A DNA stretch of 64,000 nucleotides from Salinispora oceanensis (GTDB lineage: Bacteria; Actinomycetota; Actinomycetes; Mycobacteriales; Micromonosporaceae), in the NCBI RefSeq assembly GCF_000383575.1, contig NZ_KB911579.1, positions 4,239,424 to 4,303,423 on the forward strand, read 5' to 3'. The stretch's first letter is position 1, and the number at the start of each line of letters is the position of its first letter. A model generated the notes under the pieces. That model was not told where the DNA came from, made no database searches, and saw only the letters and a program-made list of their open reading frames with translations. This document shows, one piece after another, positions 53,210-63,111 of this stretch. Made by a program: the position numbers and the translations under genes.

Positions 53210-53721
53210 CGCGCGCCTTCCAGTTCGCGGCCGGCAGCAGTAGCGGCAGTGGCGGCGGCAGCGGCAGTGGCGGCGGCAGTGGCAGTGGCGGTGGCAGGGG
53301 CAGGGGCGGCGGCACGGGTCTCGGCGAGCAGCCGCATCAGCTTTGGCAGGTCGTCCTTCTCGAGGACGGCGGTCACCCCAGCGGCCCGCAGCGCGGGCGC
53401 GTGGTCGGCGTTCGGGTTCCCGGCGGTGCCGAGCAGCCCACCAACGATGATCGGCATCGCGTCGTGCCGGGGGTCGTGGCGCACCACCGCGGCCGCCCGG
53501 GCCGCGTCGGTGTGGCCGTGCCCGTTGACCGAGCTGATCACCAGTGTGTCGGGCCGCAGCCGGACGCAGGTCTCGGTCAGCAGGTCGTCCGGGACGCACG
53601 GCCCGAGGTTGGTGACCTCGTGGCCGGCCTCCTCGAGGGCGAGCTGCAGGTACATGAGGTTCCAGGTGTGGGCGTCGGACGACGTGCCCGTCACCAGCAC
53701 GTGCAGGCGGCGCAGGGTCAC
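53206..53721 (-). CDS. Glutamate mutase S subunit-like B12-binding protein
   Basis: 171 aa. LHVLVTGTSSDAHTWNLMYL contains D-x-H of the cobalamin-binding motif; the usual Gly three residues after His is Asn here (DAHTWN). ISSVNGHGHTDAARAAAVV and PIIVGGLLGTAGN are the next B12 motifs (S-x-x...GG). The C-terminal 35 residues are an Ala/Thr repeat (PAPATATATAAATAAAAATA), coded by a microsatellite, and are not seen in the family. The ATG overlaps the upstream stop by 4 nt. It forms the small chain of the mutase with the gene that follows. Confidence 0.85.
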   Translation of the reverse strand: MTLRRLHVLVTGTSSDAHTWNLMYLQLALEEAGHEVTNLGPCVPDDLLTETCVRLRPDTLVISSVNGHGHTDAARAAAVVRHDPRHDAMPIIVGGLLGTAGNPNADHAPALRAAGVTAVLEKDDLPKLMRLLAETRAAAPAPATATATAAATAAAAATAATAAGRELEGAR

Positions 53722-55544
53722 GACGGACGCCCACCGATCAGGGCCGCCAACTCGGCCGGAGTGCGGTGCTCGAAAACGTCCACATAGGTCAGCTCGGCGT
53801 CGAACCGCCGGTACACCTTCGAGATCAGCCGGGTGGCCTTAAGAGAGTCGCCGCCCGCGTCAAAGAAGTCGTCGTTCACGCCGCACGGGGCGCCCAGGAC
53901 GGCGGAGCACAGGTCGGCCAGCTCGGTGGCGACCGGGTCGACCTCGGGCGTGGCGGGCGCGGTGTCATTGCTGGAGATCATGCTGAGGTTCACCTTTCCG
54001 TTCGGGAGCAGCGGGAGCCGGTCGGCGATGCGCAGGGTCGCGGGTACGAGGTAGCTGGGCAGCCGCCCGGCGAGCCAGGTGCGGATCGCGGCGGCGTCCG
54101 GGGCGGTGCTGGGGTCGAGCGGGACCACCCAGGCGGTGAGACCGCTCGGGCCGTCGGGGCCGTCAACCGGGGCCACGGCCGCGACGTGCAGCTGCGGGTG
54201 GGCGCAGAGGGCACGTTCCACCTCCTCGGGCTCGACGCGTAGTCCCCGGATCTTGATTTGCCGGTCGCGGCGGCCCAGGTAGTCGAGCCCGCCGTCCGGC
54301 CGTTCGGCGACCAGGTCGCCGGTGCGGTAGTAGCGGCCGGTGCCGTCCGGGCCGGGACCGAACCGGGCGGCGGTCTCCTCCGGCTTGCCGGCGTAGCCGA
54401 GGCTGAGCGACGGTCCACCGACGAGCAGTTCGGCGGTGCCGTCCTGGTCCGGCAGGAGGATCTGTTGCACGTGGTCCAGGGGGGTGCCGATCGGCACCCG
54501 GTCGCTGGGCCCGATCCGCCGGCCGAACCCGCCGCCCAGCTCGGCGGCGTGGGTGACGAGCACCGTCTCGGTCTGCCCGTACGTGTTGAGCAGCCGGATC
54601 CGGTCGGGGGCGCGCCTGGCCCAGGTCCGTACCTGGGGCGCCCGAACCTCCTCGCCGCCGATGATCACCAGCCGGAGGTCGCCGAGCAGCGTCGCCGTCG
54701 CCGCCGGGGTCTCGTCGGCCTCATCGAGGAATGCCACCAGTTCGTACCAGAAGGCCGTGGGCAGGTCGATGACGGTGATCCGGTGGCGCCGGACCGCGCT
54801 CAGCAGGGCGGGCACGGATCCGCTGGTCGCGGCCGGGTCGATGACGAGGGTGGCTCCGGACAGGAACGCCGACCAGATCTCCTCGCCGCTGGTGTCCCAG
54901 CTCAGGGAGGCGAAGCTCAGCACCCGGTCGCCCGGGCCGGTGCCGCACAGCCTGATCAGCGAGGCGGCCGCCGCGTACAGGGCGCCCTGCGACACCCGGA
55001 CGCCCTTGGGGTCCCCGGTGGAGCCGGAGGTGTGAATGACGTACACCGGGTTGTCGGGGTCCGTGACGTCGTCGGCCAGGCCTTCGCCGGACCGCAGAGC
55101 TGAATCGATGTGCAGGAATTCCACCGAGAGGCTGTGCGGGAAGCCCATCAGGGCGTCGCACTGCCCGATGACCGTCCGGACACCGCTGCCGGCGATCATC
55201 CGTTCGAGTCGGGGAGCGGGCTGGGCCGCGTCGAGCGGCGTGTAGGCCGCGCCGATCCGGCCGAGCGCCAGCAGGCAGAGCAGGCTCTGCCGGGTGCGTT
55301 CGGCGGCGACGCCGACCACATCGCCGCGGCCGATCCCGTGGCGGCGCAGGGACCCGGCGAGCATCCCGGCCTGGGACCACAGTTCGTGGTAGGTCAAGGT
55401 TCCGTCCGGGTCGACGAGGGCGGGGGCGCCGGGCCACAGCGTCGCCGAGCGGCGCAGCGCCGCGACGATGGTGCCGGGGCTCGGCCCCCGGTCGGGCACC
55501 GGCTCGGCGGCGGCCGGGCCGGTGCGGGAGTAGGTCGCTGTCAT
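53718..55544 (-). CDS. Stand-alone NRPS adenylation-thiolation didomain
   Basis: 608 aa. A domain: VYVIHTSGSTGDPKGVRVSQ (A3), SWDTSGEEIWSAFLSGATLV (A4), LLNTYGQTETVLV (A5), YYRTGDLVAERPDGGLDYLG (A7), GRRDRQIKIRGLRVEPEEVE (A8), LPNGKVNLS (A10). T domain: DDFFDAGGDSLKATRLISKV with the Ser near residue 563. Specificity residues picked by hand read D-T-E-D-I-G-T-L-V-K; the two acidic residues resemble the codes for basic side chains (lysine or beta-lysine type). This is tentative. No C domain is attached, so it must load a module in trans. Confidence 0.88.
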   Translation of the reverse strand: MTATYSRTGPAAAEPVPDRGPSPGTIVAALRRSATLWPGAPALVDPDGTLTYHELWSQAGMLAGSLRRHGIGRGDVVGVAAERTRQSLLCLLALGRIGAAYTPLDAAQPAPRLERMIAGSGVRTVIGQCDALMGFPHSLSVEFLHIDSALRSGEGLADDVTDPDNPVYVIHTSGSTGDPKGVRVSQGALYAAAASLIRLCGTGPGDRVLSFASLSWDTSGEEIWSAFLSGATLVIDPAATSGSVPALLSAVRRHRITVIDLPTAFWYELVAFLDEADETPAATATLLGDLRLVIIGGEEVRAPQVRTWARRAPDRIRLLNTYGQTETVLVTHAAELGGGFGRRIGPSDRVPIGTPLDHVQQILLPDQDGTAELLVGGPSLSLGYAGKPEETAARFGPGPDGTGRYYRTGDLVAERPDGGLDYLGRRDRQIKIRGLRVEPEEVERALCAHPQLHVAAVAPVDGPDGPSGLTAWVVPLDPSTAPDAAAIRTWLAGRLPSYLVPATLRIADRLPLLPNGKVNLSMISSNDTAPATPEVDPVATELADLCSAVLGAPCGVNDDFFDAGGDSLKATRLISKVYRRFDAELTYVDVFEHRTPAELAALIGGRPS

Positions 55545-55575
55545 GGCGTGTCCCTGTGGTCGGAGGCGGCGGGGA

Positions 55576-55782
55576 TCAATTCGTGGCTGCCTGCTGGCGC
55601 TGCCGGAGGCTCAGCGGCCGCATGTCGGTCCAGAGGGTCTCGATCCGGTCCAGGCAGGTCTGCTTGGGACCGCGGGTCCCCTCCTCCCGCCAGCCCGGTG
55701 GGGCGGGGCGGGTGGCCGGCCAGATCGAGTACTGCTCCTCGTCATTGAGTACGACCTTGAACTGTTCGTCGGTGTCGGACAC
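55576..55782 (-). CDS. MbtH-like protein
   Basis: 68 aa: FKVVLNDEEQYSIWPATRPA, PPGWREEGTRGPKQTCLDRI and ETLWTDMRPLSL show the N-x-E-x-QYS-x-W...P-x-GW...G-x-x-x-x-CL-x-x-I-x-x-xW-x-D-x-RP pattern. It binds A domains and helps them to fold. It lies between the NRPS and the stand-alone A-T gene. Confidence 0.96.
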   Translation of the reverse strand: MSDTDEQFKVVLNDEEQYSIWPATRPAPPGWREEGTRGPKQTCLDRIETLWTDMRPLSLRQRQQAATN

Positions 55783-55821
55783 GGCTTCGCCTTTCTCGGA
55801 GGTGACGCGAAACGGTGGATG

Positions 55822-58800
55822 TCAGTGCCGGCGAGCGCCGTCCGCCGTGCCCAGTGCTTCCACGCAGGCGTTGACGACGGTGGGACAGCGGTCGGTGGTG
55901 AGCATGGTGGCGTGGATGCCTGGCAGCTGGATGGTTCGCGGCGCCGCGGACCGGCCCAGCAGCTTCCGCCACCCGGCCGCGTACGGGCCGTAGGCGGTGT
56001 GCGAGGTACCGGAGGGGCGTTCGGGCGTGGCGTCGGTGCATTCGGCCGAGACCACGAACTGGGTACGCACCGTCGACTCGTCCGGCAGCGGGAGTGGGCG
56101 GTACTCGGCGAAGGCCGCCAGCATCTGGCCGCAGGCGCGCATCGGCAGGGCGTCGCCGAGGCTGACCTCGCCGGCCGAGTATCCGGCGTCTTCCAGCAGC
56201 CGGGTCAGTTCGGCCCGCAGCCGGTCGCCTTCCGGATCGCCGGCGGGCAGCCGGAGGATCCGCTCCGCGAGGTCCGCGCCGCGCAGGTAGCTGTCCCGGG
56301 CCGGCCGGTGCAGGTCGATGGTCCGGGCCACCTCGGGCAGGGTGGGTTCGAGCAGGATCAGCTGGACCGGTTCGCCGAGCCGGTCCAGCTGCCGCGCCAG
56401 CTCGAAGGCGATGGTGCCGCCGAGGGACCAGCCGACCACGACGTACGGGCCCTCCGGCTGCACCAGTCGCAGGTCGGCCAGATACCCGGCGGCCATGTCC
56501 TCGATGGTCTCCGCGGGTGCCTCCCGCCCGTCCATGCCCAGCGGCTGGAACGCGTGCACCGGGTGCGCCGTGGGGAGGGCACGCGTCAGGGGCAGGTACC
56601 AGGCGACGCCGCCGCCGCTCGGGTGCACGCAGAACACCGGGCGCCCGTCGCCCGCGGCACGTAGGGTCACCACCGTCCGCGTCGTGCCGGTGTGCCCGGC
56701 GCCGAAGACGGTGTCCAGCACCGGGGCGTACGCATCGTCGCGGCTCCGCGCGATCGCGCGCATGGCCTGTCCACGGACGGTCGGTTGCTCGAAGACGTCC
56801 TTGGGTGAGATCTCCACCCCGGCCCGGCGGCAGGCGCCGGAGAGCTGGATGACGGAGATCGACGTACCGCCAAGGTCGAAGAAGTTGTCCTCGATCCCGA
56901 CCCGGTCGGTGCCCAGGACCGTGGACCACAACTCGGCCAGCAGCTGCTCGCCGGGGGTGCGTGGCGCCTGGTACCGGTCCTCGAGTTCCGGTCGTCCGGA
57001 CGTCGGGCCGGGCAGTGCCGGGTGGTTGACCTTGCCGTGCGGCGTGAGGGGGAAGGCGTCGAGGGCTACCCACTGGTTCGGCACCATGAACTCTGGCAGT
57101 TGCTCCGCGCAGAACCGGCGCAGCGCCGACACGGTGACCGGCGGGTGGTCCTCGGCCGGGATGAACCAGCCGACCAACTGCTCGTCGCGGACCAGCACCA
57201 CCGCTTGTTTCACCCCAAGGTGCTCGGCGATGCGGGTCTCGATCTCGCCCAGCTCGATCCGGTAGCCGCGCAGCTTGACCTGGTCGTCGACCCGTCCGAC
57301 GAAGTCGAGGAGCCCATCGCCGCGCCACCGCACCAGGTCGCCGGTGCGGTACATCCGCGCGCCCGGCTCGCCGGCCGGGTCGGGCAGGAACTTTTCGGCG
57401 GTGAGGACGGGCCGGCCGAGGTAGCCGCGGGCGATGCCGTCGCCGCCGATGAAGAGCTCCCCGACGGCCCCGACCGGAACCGCCTCGAGCCACGCGTCGA
57501 GAATCTGGAGCCGGGTCTCGCCGAGCGGGCGGCCGAGCGGCAGTGGGCTGTCCCCAGCCAGCTCCCCGGCATCGCGCACCGGGTGCACCACCCGCCCGAT
57601 CACCGTCTCGGTCGGCCCGTAGTGATTGATGACCTCGGCGTCCGGGCGCAGCTCCAGCAGCTGCCGCACCAGAGCCGGGTCCAGCGTCTCGCCGCCGACG
57701 ACCCAGCCGCGCGCCGCCGGTGGCTGCCCCTGGCCGGTCCAGTGTCCGACCAGGTGGCGCAGGTGCGACGGGGTGAGCCGGATGTAGTCGTACGCCAGCG
57801 GCCCGGATAGTTCCTCGGCCAGCTCGGCCAGGGTCGCATCGGCTGGCATCAGGGTGACGCCGCGACCGGACACCAGCGGCTCGAAGAGGGCCGACATGGT
57901 CAGGTCGAAGCCGACCGACGAGTGCGCCAGGGTGCCGCGCCGTCCGGCAGTCGGATAGTTCGCGGCCGCCCAGGAGAGGTAGCGCACGAACCCGATGTGC
58001 TCCACCGCGACGCCTTTCGGCTGCCCGGTCGACCCGGACGTGAAAATCGAGTAGGCCAGGCTGCGGGGGTCGACGGTCACCTCGGGGCGTTGGTCCGGCA
58101 TCGTGGTGAGCCGGTCGGCCACCCGGTCCAGCGCCACCACCGGCACGTCGCCGAAGACCTCGGTCCCCGGTAGGCCCCCACTTTGCCGGGTGCGGGTCAG
58201 GACCAGCGCGGGTGTCACCGTGCCGGCGATTCGGGTCAGCCGGGCCATCGGGTAGGCCGGGTCCACCGGGATGAGGTAGCCCCCTGCCTTGAGGACGGCG
58301 AGCATCGCGACCACGAGGTCCGGGCTCCGGTCCAGCAGGAGCAGCACCGGTGTCTCCGGGCCGACCGGCGGTGCCCCCAGCGCCCCGGTGTGCAGGGCGT
58401 GGGCCAGGCGGTTCGCCTGGGCGTCGAGGCCGGCGAAGGTGAGGCTGCTGTCGGCGGTGCGCAGCGCGGTCCGCCCCGGGGTCCGGTCGGCCTGCGCCTC
58501 AACGAGCTGGTGCACCGTACGGTCGTCGCCGATGTGCTGCTCGGAACGCCCCCACCGGGACGTGCGTACCGTGTCGCTCTCGGACGTGATGGCCAGGCGG
58601 GTGACCGCGATGTCCGGGGTACGGACGGCTGCGGCGAGCAGATTGGTCAGCGATGTCACGAGCCGTTCGGCGGTGCCGGGCAGATAGAGGTCATCGGCGT
58701 ACTCGAGGACGCCCTCCAGCGCCGAGCCGTCGTCCAGCACGGTCAGGACGAGGTCGAACTTGCAGGTCGTGACCGGTACGGGTACGGGTTCGAGGTCCAC

Positions 58801-61800
58801 GTCGCCGGCGCTGCGGCCGGCCGGCTCCTGGCTGCTGAAGCTGTACATGATCCGGAACAGTGGCCCGCTGCCGGCGCCGCGGTCGACGACCAGATGCTCG
58901 AACGGGAGCTCCTGGTGGGCCAGGGCGTCCGTGGTCCGGGCGTGGGTGCGGCGCAGCAGTTCGTGGAACGTCGGGGCGCCGGACAGGTCACCCCGCAGGA
59001 CCACCGTGTTGACCAGGCAGCCGACCAGGTTGTCCAGCCGCGGGTCGCCGCGCCCGAACACGGTGCTGCCGAGCACGACGTCGTCGCCGCCGGTGATCCG
59101 GTACAGCAGGGTCTGCAGGGCCGAGAGCACCACGGTGGACACCGTGGTACCGCACCGGCGGGCCAGCGCGCGGATGCCCTGGATCTGCCGCGGTGCCAGC
59201 GCGAATTCCACCGCGCCGCCACCGCCGCCGGGCGTGGCCGGGCGCGGGAGGTCGCCGGGGACCTCGGTGGCGACGGCGCCGGTCAGCTCGGTGCGCCAGA
59301 AGTCCAGCTCCGCCGCGTACCGCCCGCGCTGCGCGGACTGGCGCTGCCAGACCGCGTAGTCGGCCTGCGCAAGGGCCGGCTCGCCGAGCTCGGGTTCACG
59401 GTGCCCGGTGTCGGCCGCGTACAGCTCGGTGAGGTCGCGCTGGATCAGGTCCATCGACCAGGCGTCAACCGCCACGTGGTGGGCGGTCAGCAGCAGGACG
59501 TGCTCCCGCTCATCAAGGCGCCACAGCACGGTGCGCAGCGGGTGCTCGGTCGCGAGGGCGAAACCGAGGGCGGCTTCGGCCAGCAGGAGCTGCGCGAGGT
59601 CCGTGCCCGGTGCGGCATCGCGCTCGTCGAGTGTCGCGCCGCATCCGGCGGCGTCCGCGACCTGGACCGGCATCCCGTCCGGGCCGGGGTAGATTCGGGT
59701 GCGCAGCATCTCGTGGCGGTCGACCACCCGGTTCAGCGCGCGGCGCAGCGCCCCCCGGTCCAGCGGGCCGATCAGCCGCAGCGCCAGCGGCACGTTGTAG
59801 ACGCTGTCGCCGCCGGTCACCTGATCTGCCAGCCAGATCGACTCCTGCATCGGCGACAGGGGCAGCGGCTCATCCCGGGGCACCGGGGCCAGGTCGACGG
59901 CGTCATCACCGGTGGACGCCTCGGCCGCGAGTTCCGTGGCGACGGCGGCGACGGTCGGGGCGGCCAGCAGCCGCCGCAGGGAGAAGCCGGCGCCGAACTC
60001 GTCGCGGATCCGGGCGAGGAGCCGGAAGGCGAGCAGCGAGTGGCCGCCGAGTGCGAAGAAGTTGTCGCTGACCGCCACCTCCGGCAGGCCGAGCACCTCG
60101 GCGAAAGCGGTGCAGAGGAAGCGCTCCCGGTCGTCCCGCGGCGGGCGGGCGGCGCTGCGGGTGCCGTAGTCCGGCGCGGGCAGCGCGGCGCGGTCGAGCT
60201 TGCCGTTCGGTGTCGTGGGGAAGTCCGGCACCGGCACGATCACCGCCGGGATCATGTAGTCGGGCAGCGTCCGGGAGAGCTCTGTGCGCAGCGCGTCGGG
60301 GTCGACCGGGCCGTCCGGGATCACGTACGCCACCAGTCGCAGGTCACCGGGGCGGTCCTCGCGGACGACCGCCGCGGCCCGGCGCACCGGACCGGCGTCG
60401 AGCAGCGTCGTCTCGATCTCTCCGAGCTCGATCCGGAATCCGCGGAGCTTGACCTGGTGGTCGGTGCGGCCCAGGTACTCCAGGTCGCCTGCGGCGGACC
60501 AGCGGACCAGGTCGCCGGTGCGGTACATCCGGGCACCGGGCGGGCCGAACGGGTCGGGCAGGAACTTCTCGGCCGTCAGTCCGGGCCGGTTCCAGTATCC
60601 GCGGGCCAGCCCTTCTCCGGCGATGTGGAGTTCACCGAGGACCCCGATCGGGGCGGGGCGCAGGTTCGCATCCAGGACGTACACCTGGGTGTTGTCGATG
60701 GGCACCCCGATGGACCCGCGGCGGGTGCTGCCCTCGCTGGCCGGGCCGCTGGTAGACCAGATGGTGGTCTCCGTCGGTCCGTACATGTTGGTGACCTCGG
60801 CGCCGGCGTCGCGTAGCCGGCGGGCCAGTTCGGCGGGGAGCGCCTCGCCCCCGACCAGGACCCGAATTCCGGCCAGCGCCGGTCCGGACAGCTCCGGTGC
60901 GAGGGCCTGCCACAGCGTCGGTGTGGCCTGGGCCAGGGTAACCCGGTGGCGGCCGGCGAGGTCGATCAGTGCCGCCGGGTCGCGGGCGGTGTCCGCGTCG
61001 GCGAGCACCACGCCGGCGCCGGAGCGCAGCGGCAGGTACAGCTCCAGGCCGGCGATGTCGAACGAGGTGGTGGTGGTGGCCAGGACCCGGTCATCGGTGG
61101 TGAGGGGGAACCGTTCGGCCATGGCCGTCAGGAAGTTATCGAGCGCGGCCCGGGTGATCACCACACCTTTTGGCCGGCCGGTCGATCCCGATGTGTAGAT
61201 CACGTACGCGGCGTGTCCGGCGGGGACGGCGGGCAGCTCCGTGGCGGGATAGCCGCCGGTGTCGGTCTCCTCCAGGACCACGAGCCCGGTGCTGTCGTCC
61301 GGGCCGAGCCGCTCGGCCGTGGCGGTGTCGGTCACCACCAGCACCGGGCGGGCGTCGGACAGCAGGTAGGCGATCCGCTCGAGCGGGAAGTCCGGGTCGA
61401 TGGGCAGGTACGCGGCCCCGGCCTTGATGACGGCGAGCAGGGTGACGAGCAGATCGGCGGACCGCGGGAGCAGCACGGCCACGAACGTCTCGGCGCCCGC
61501 GCCCCGCTCCATCAGGAGCCGGGCCAGCCGGTTCGCCCGCTCGTCGAGCTCGCGGTAGCTGAGTGTCCTGTCCCCCTCGATCACGGCGACCGCACCGGGT
61601 GTGCGGCGGCACCACTGCTGGAAGCGTTCGCCAAACGACGCGGCGGGCAGCGGCCGGGCGGTGTCGTTCCACGTACGCAGGACGGTGTGCAGCTCGTCCG
61701 CGTCCAGCAGGTCCACCTCGGAGACCAGCCGGTCGGGCGCCCCGGTCAGCCCGGCGAGCAGGCTGCGGAACTGGCCGGCCAGTTGTTCCGCGGCCGCCGG

Positions 61801-63111
61801 GGTGAACAGGTCCGCGGCGGCCACCAGGGTGACGGCGAGGCGTTCGCCGTCGTCCAGGACGCTCAGGTCAAGGTCGCACTTGGCGAGAGCCACGTCGACC
61901 GGCTGCTCGGTGCCGGCCGCCGCGCCGAACGTCAGCGCCACGGCGGTCGGTTCGGTCCCGGCCATCGCCTGCACCAGCGGCTGGCTGCCCGCGACGCGGT
62001 CCCGGCGCAGCTCGCGGACGAGCCGGTCGAACGGGATCTGCGGGTGGGCGAAGTCGTTGCGCGAGCCAGCGACCGTACGGCTCAGCACCTCGTTGAAGCC
62101 GGGCCGGCCGGTCAGCTCCAGCCGGACCGGTACCACCCCGGCGAAGAGGCCGACCACCGATTCGAGGTCGGTACGCTCGCGACCGGCGACCGGTACGCCG
62201 ACCGCGAAGTCGTCCTGGCCGGTGAGCCGGTGCAGGAACGTGCCGTACGCGGCGAGCAGCACGGTGAACGGTGTGGTGTCGTGGGCTGCGGCCAACCGGC
62301 GGACGGCCGCCGCGGTGGCGGCGGGCAGTTCCCGCCGGACGCTGTGGGCGCGCCAGTCCCGGTCTGCCGGGCGCTGCCGGTCGCCGGGAATCTCCAGGTC
62401 GGGCAGCCCGGCGAGCCGCTGCCGCCAGTACCGGAGCTGGTCGTCCAGGGCACCGTCGGCGAGTCGCCCGTGCTGCCAAGCGGCGACGTCACGGAAGGCC
62501 GGTGCCGCCACGCCCGCCGGGAGTTCGCCGGTGTAGGCGCGGGCCAGGTCGGCGAGGAGCAGGCCGCCCGACCAGCCATCCAGGACGAGGTGGTGGACGG
62601 TGACGAGCAGGACGTGTTGCCGGGCGGAGACCCGGTGGAGCCAGGCCCGCAGCAGCGGCCCGCGTTCCAGGTCGAAGGGCTGTTCGGCGGCGGTACGCAG
62701 CGCCTGCGGCAGCTCGGCCTCGGTGACGTCGATGACCGGCAGCGCGACCGGTGCCGCGGGAGCGGTCTGCTGGACTGGTTCGCCGTCCGGCCCGAGTTGG
62801 AACACGGTGCGTAGCGCCTCGTGCCGGGCCGTCACCGCGTCCAGCGCCGCGCGCAGCGCGTCCACGTCGAGCGGGCCGGTCAGCCGGACGGCGAGCGGCA
62901 CGTTGTACAGCGGCGTCCCCGGCCGCAGTTGTTCGGAGAACCAGATGCCGGCCTGTCCCGGCGCCAGCGGCACGGGTCCCGGCGGCTGGACCGGTAGGCC
63001 GCCGCCGTGCGCCGCGCCCTGGCGCAGACGGGTGCCTGCGCGAGCGATCCGGGCCCGGACCGCCTCCAGGCGCGGGTCCGTCTCGGCGCGAGGCAGCTCT
63101 TCGATGGTCAT
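55822..63111 (-). CDS. Dimodular NRPS, C-A-T-C-A-T-TE
   Basis: 2429 aa. C1: HHLVLDGWS (173-181). A1: TSGSTGRPKGV near 644, MYGPTETTIWS; hand-read code D-I-L-Q-L-G-M-I-W-K, close to the glycine type. T1: DNFFALGGHSLLAF, Ser near 1023. C2: HHVAVDAWS near 1212, with Ala in place of the second-motif Gly (HHxxxDA). A2: TSGSTGQPKGVAV near 1695, NHYGPTETVIG; code D-L-S-R-V-G-H-I-G-K, close to aspartate type (D-L-T-K-V-G-H-I-G-K), which fits 3-methylaspartate from the mutase. T2: DNFFDLGGTSISVI near 2081. TE: VVGWSLGGTIAFELA with active Ser near 2227. No epimerisation or methylation domains. The TE makes this the terminal enzyme. ATG 63111 overlaps the upstream stop. Confidence 0.93.
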   Translation of the reverse strand: MTIEELPRAETDPRLEAVRARIARAGTRLRQGAAHGGGLPVQPPGPVPLAPGQAGIWFSEQLRPGTPLYNVPLAVRLTGPLDVDALRAALDAVTARHEALRTVFQLGPDGEPVQQTAPAAPVALPVIDVTEAELPQALRTAAEQPFDLERGPLLRAWLHRVSARQHVLLVTVHHLVLDGWSGGLLLADLARAYTGELPAGVAAPAFRDVAAWQHGRLADGALDDQLRYWRQRLAGLPDLEIPGDRQRPADRDWRAHSVRRELPAATAAAVRRLAAAHDTTPFTVLLAAYGTFLHRLTGQDDFAVGVPVAGRERTDLESVVGLFAGVVPVRLELTGRPGFNEVLSRTVAGSRNDFAHPQIPFDRLVRELRRDRVAGSQPLVQAMAGTEPTAVALTFGAAAGTEQPVDVALAKCDLDLSVLDDGERLAVTLVAAADLFTPAAAEQLAGQFRSLLAGLTGAPDRLVSEVDLLDADELHTVLRTWNDTARPLPAASFGERFQQWCRRTPGAVAVIEGDRTLSYRELDERANRLARLLMERGAGAETFVAVLLPRSADLLVTLLAVIKAGAAYLPIDPDFPLERIAYLLSDARPVLVVTDTATAERLGPDDSTGLVVLEETDTGGYPATELPAVPAGHAAYVIYTSGSTGRPKGVVITRAALDNFLTAMAERFPLTTDDRVLATTTTSFDIAGLELYLPLRSGAGVVLADADTARDPAALIDLAGRHRVTLAQATPTLWQALAPELSGPALAGIRVLVGGEALPAELARRLRDAGAEVTNMYGPTETTIWSTSGPASEGSTRRGSIGVPIDNTQVYVLDANLRPAPIGVLGELHIAGEGLARGYWNRPGLTAEKFLPDPFGPPGARMYRTGDLVRWSAAGDLEYLGRTDHQVKLRGFRIELGEIETTLLDAGPVRRAAAVVREDRPGDLRLVAYVIPDGPVDPDALRTELSRTLPDYMIPAVIVPVPDFPTTPNGKLDRAALPAPDYGTRSAARPPRDDRERFLCTAFAEVLGLPEVAVSDNFFALGGHSLLAFRLLARIRDEFGAGFSLRRLLAAPTVAAVATELAAEASTGDDAVDLAPVPRDEPLPLSPMQESIWLADQVTGGDSVYNVPLALRLIGPLDRGALRRALNRVVDRHEMLRTRIYPGPDGMPVQVADAAGCGATLDERDAAPGTDLAQLLLAEAALGFALATEHPLRTVLWRLDEREHVLLLTAHHVAVDAWSMDLIQRDLTELYAADTGHREPELGEPALAQADYAVWQRQSAQRGRYAAELDFWRTELTGAVATEVPGDLPRPATPGGGGGAVEFALAPRQIQGIRALARRCGTTVSTVVLSALQTLLYRITGGDDVVLGSTVFGRGDPRLDNLVGCLVNTVVLRGDLSGAPTFHELLRRTHARTTDALAHQELPFEHLVVDRGAGSGPLFRIMYSFSSQEPAGRSAGDVDLEPVPVPVTTCKFDLVLTVLDDGSALEGVLEYADDLYLPGTAERLVTSLTNLLAAAVRTPDIAVTRLAITSESDTVRTSRWGRSEQHIGDDRTVHQLVEAQADRTPGRTALRTADSSLTFAGLDAQANRLAHALHTGALGAPPVGPETPVLLLLDRSPDLVVAMLAVLKAGGYLIPVDPAYPMARLTRIAGTVTPALVLTRTRQSGGLPGTEVFGDVPVVALDRVADRLTTMPDQRPEVTVDPRSLAYSIFTSGSTGQPKGVAVEHIGFVRYLSWAAANYPTAGRRGTLAHSSVGFDLTMSALFEPLVSGRGVTLMPADATLAELAEELSGPLAYDYIRLTPSHLRHLVGHWTGQGQPPAARGWVVGGETLDPALVRQLLELRPDAEVINHYGPTETVIGRVVHPVRDAGELAGDSPLPLGRPLGETRLQILDAWLEAVPVGAVGELFIGGDGIARGYLGRPVLTAEKFLPDPAGEPGARMYRTGDLVRWRGDGLLDFVGRVDDQVKLRGYRIELGEIETRIAEHLGVKQAVVLVRDEQLVGWFIPAEDHPPVTVSALRRFCAEQLPEFMVPNQWVALDAFPLTPHGKVNHPALPGPTSGRPELEDRYQAPRTPGEQLLAELWSTVLGTDRVGIEDNFFDLGGTSISVIQLSGACRRAGVEISPKDVFEQPTVRGQAMRAIARSRDDAYAPVLDTVFGAGHTGTTRTVVTLRAAGDGRPVFCVHPSGGGVAWYLPLTRALPTAHPVHAFQPLGMDGREAPAETIEDMAAGYLADLRLVQPEGPYVVVGWSLGGTIAFELARQLDRLGEPVQLILLEPTLPEVARTIDLHRPARDSYLRGADLAERILRLPAGDPEGDRLRAELTRLLEDAGYSAGEVSLGDALPMRACGQMLAAFAEYRPLPLPDESTVRTQFVVSAECTDATPERPSGTSHTAYGPYAAGWRKLLGRSAAPRTIQLPGIHATMLTTDRCPTVVNACVEALGTADGARRH

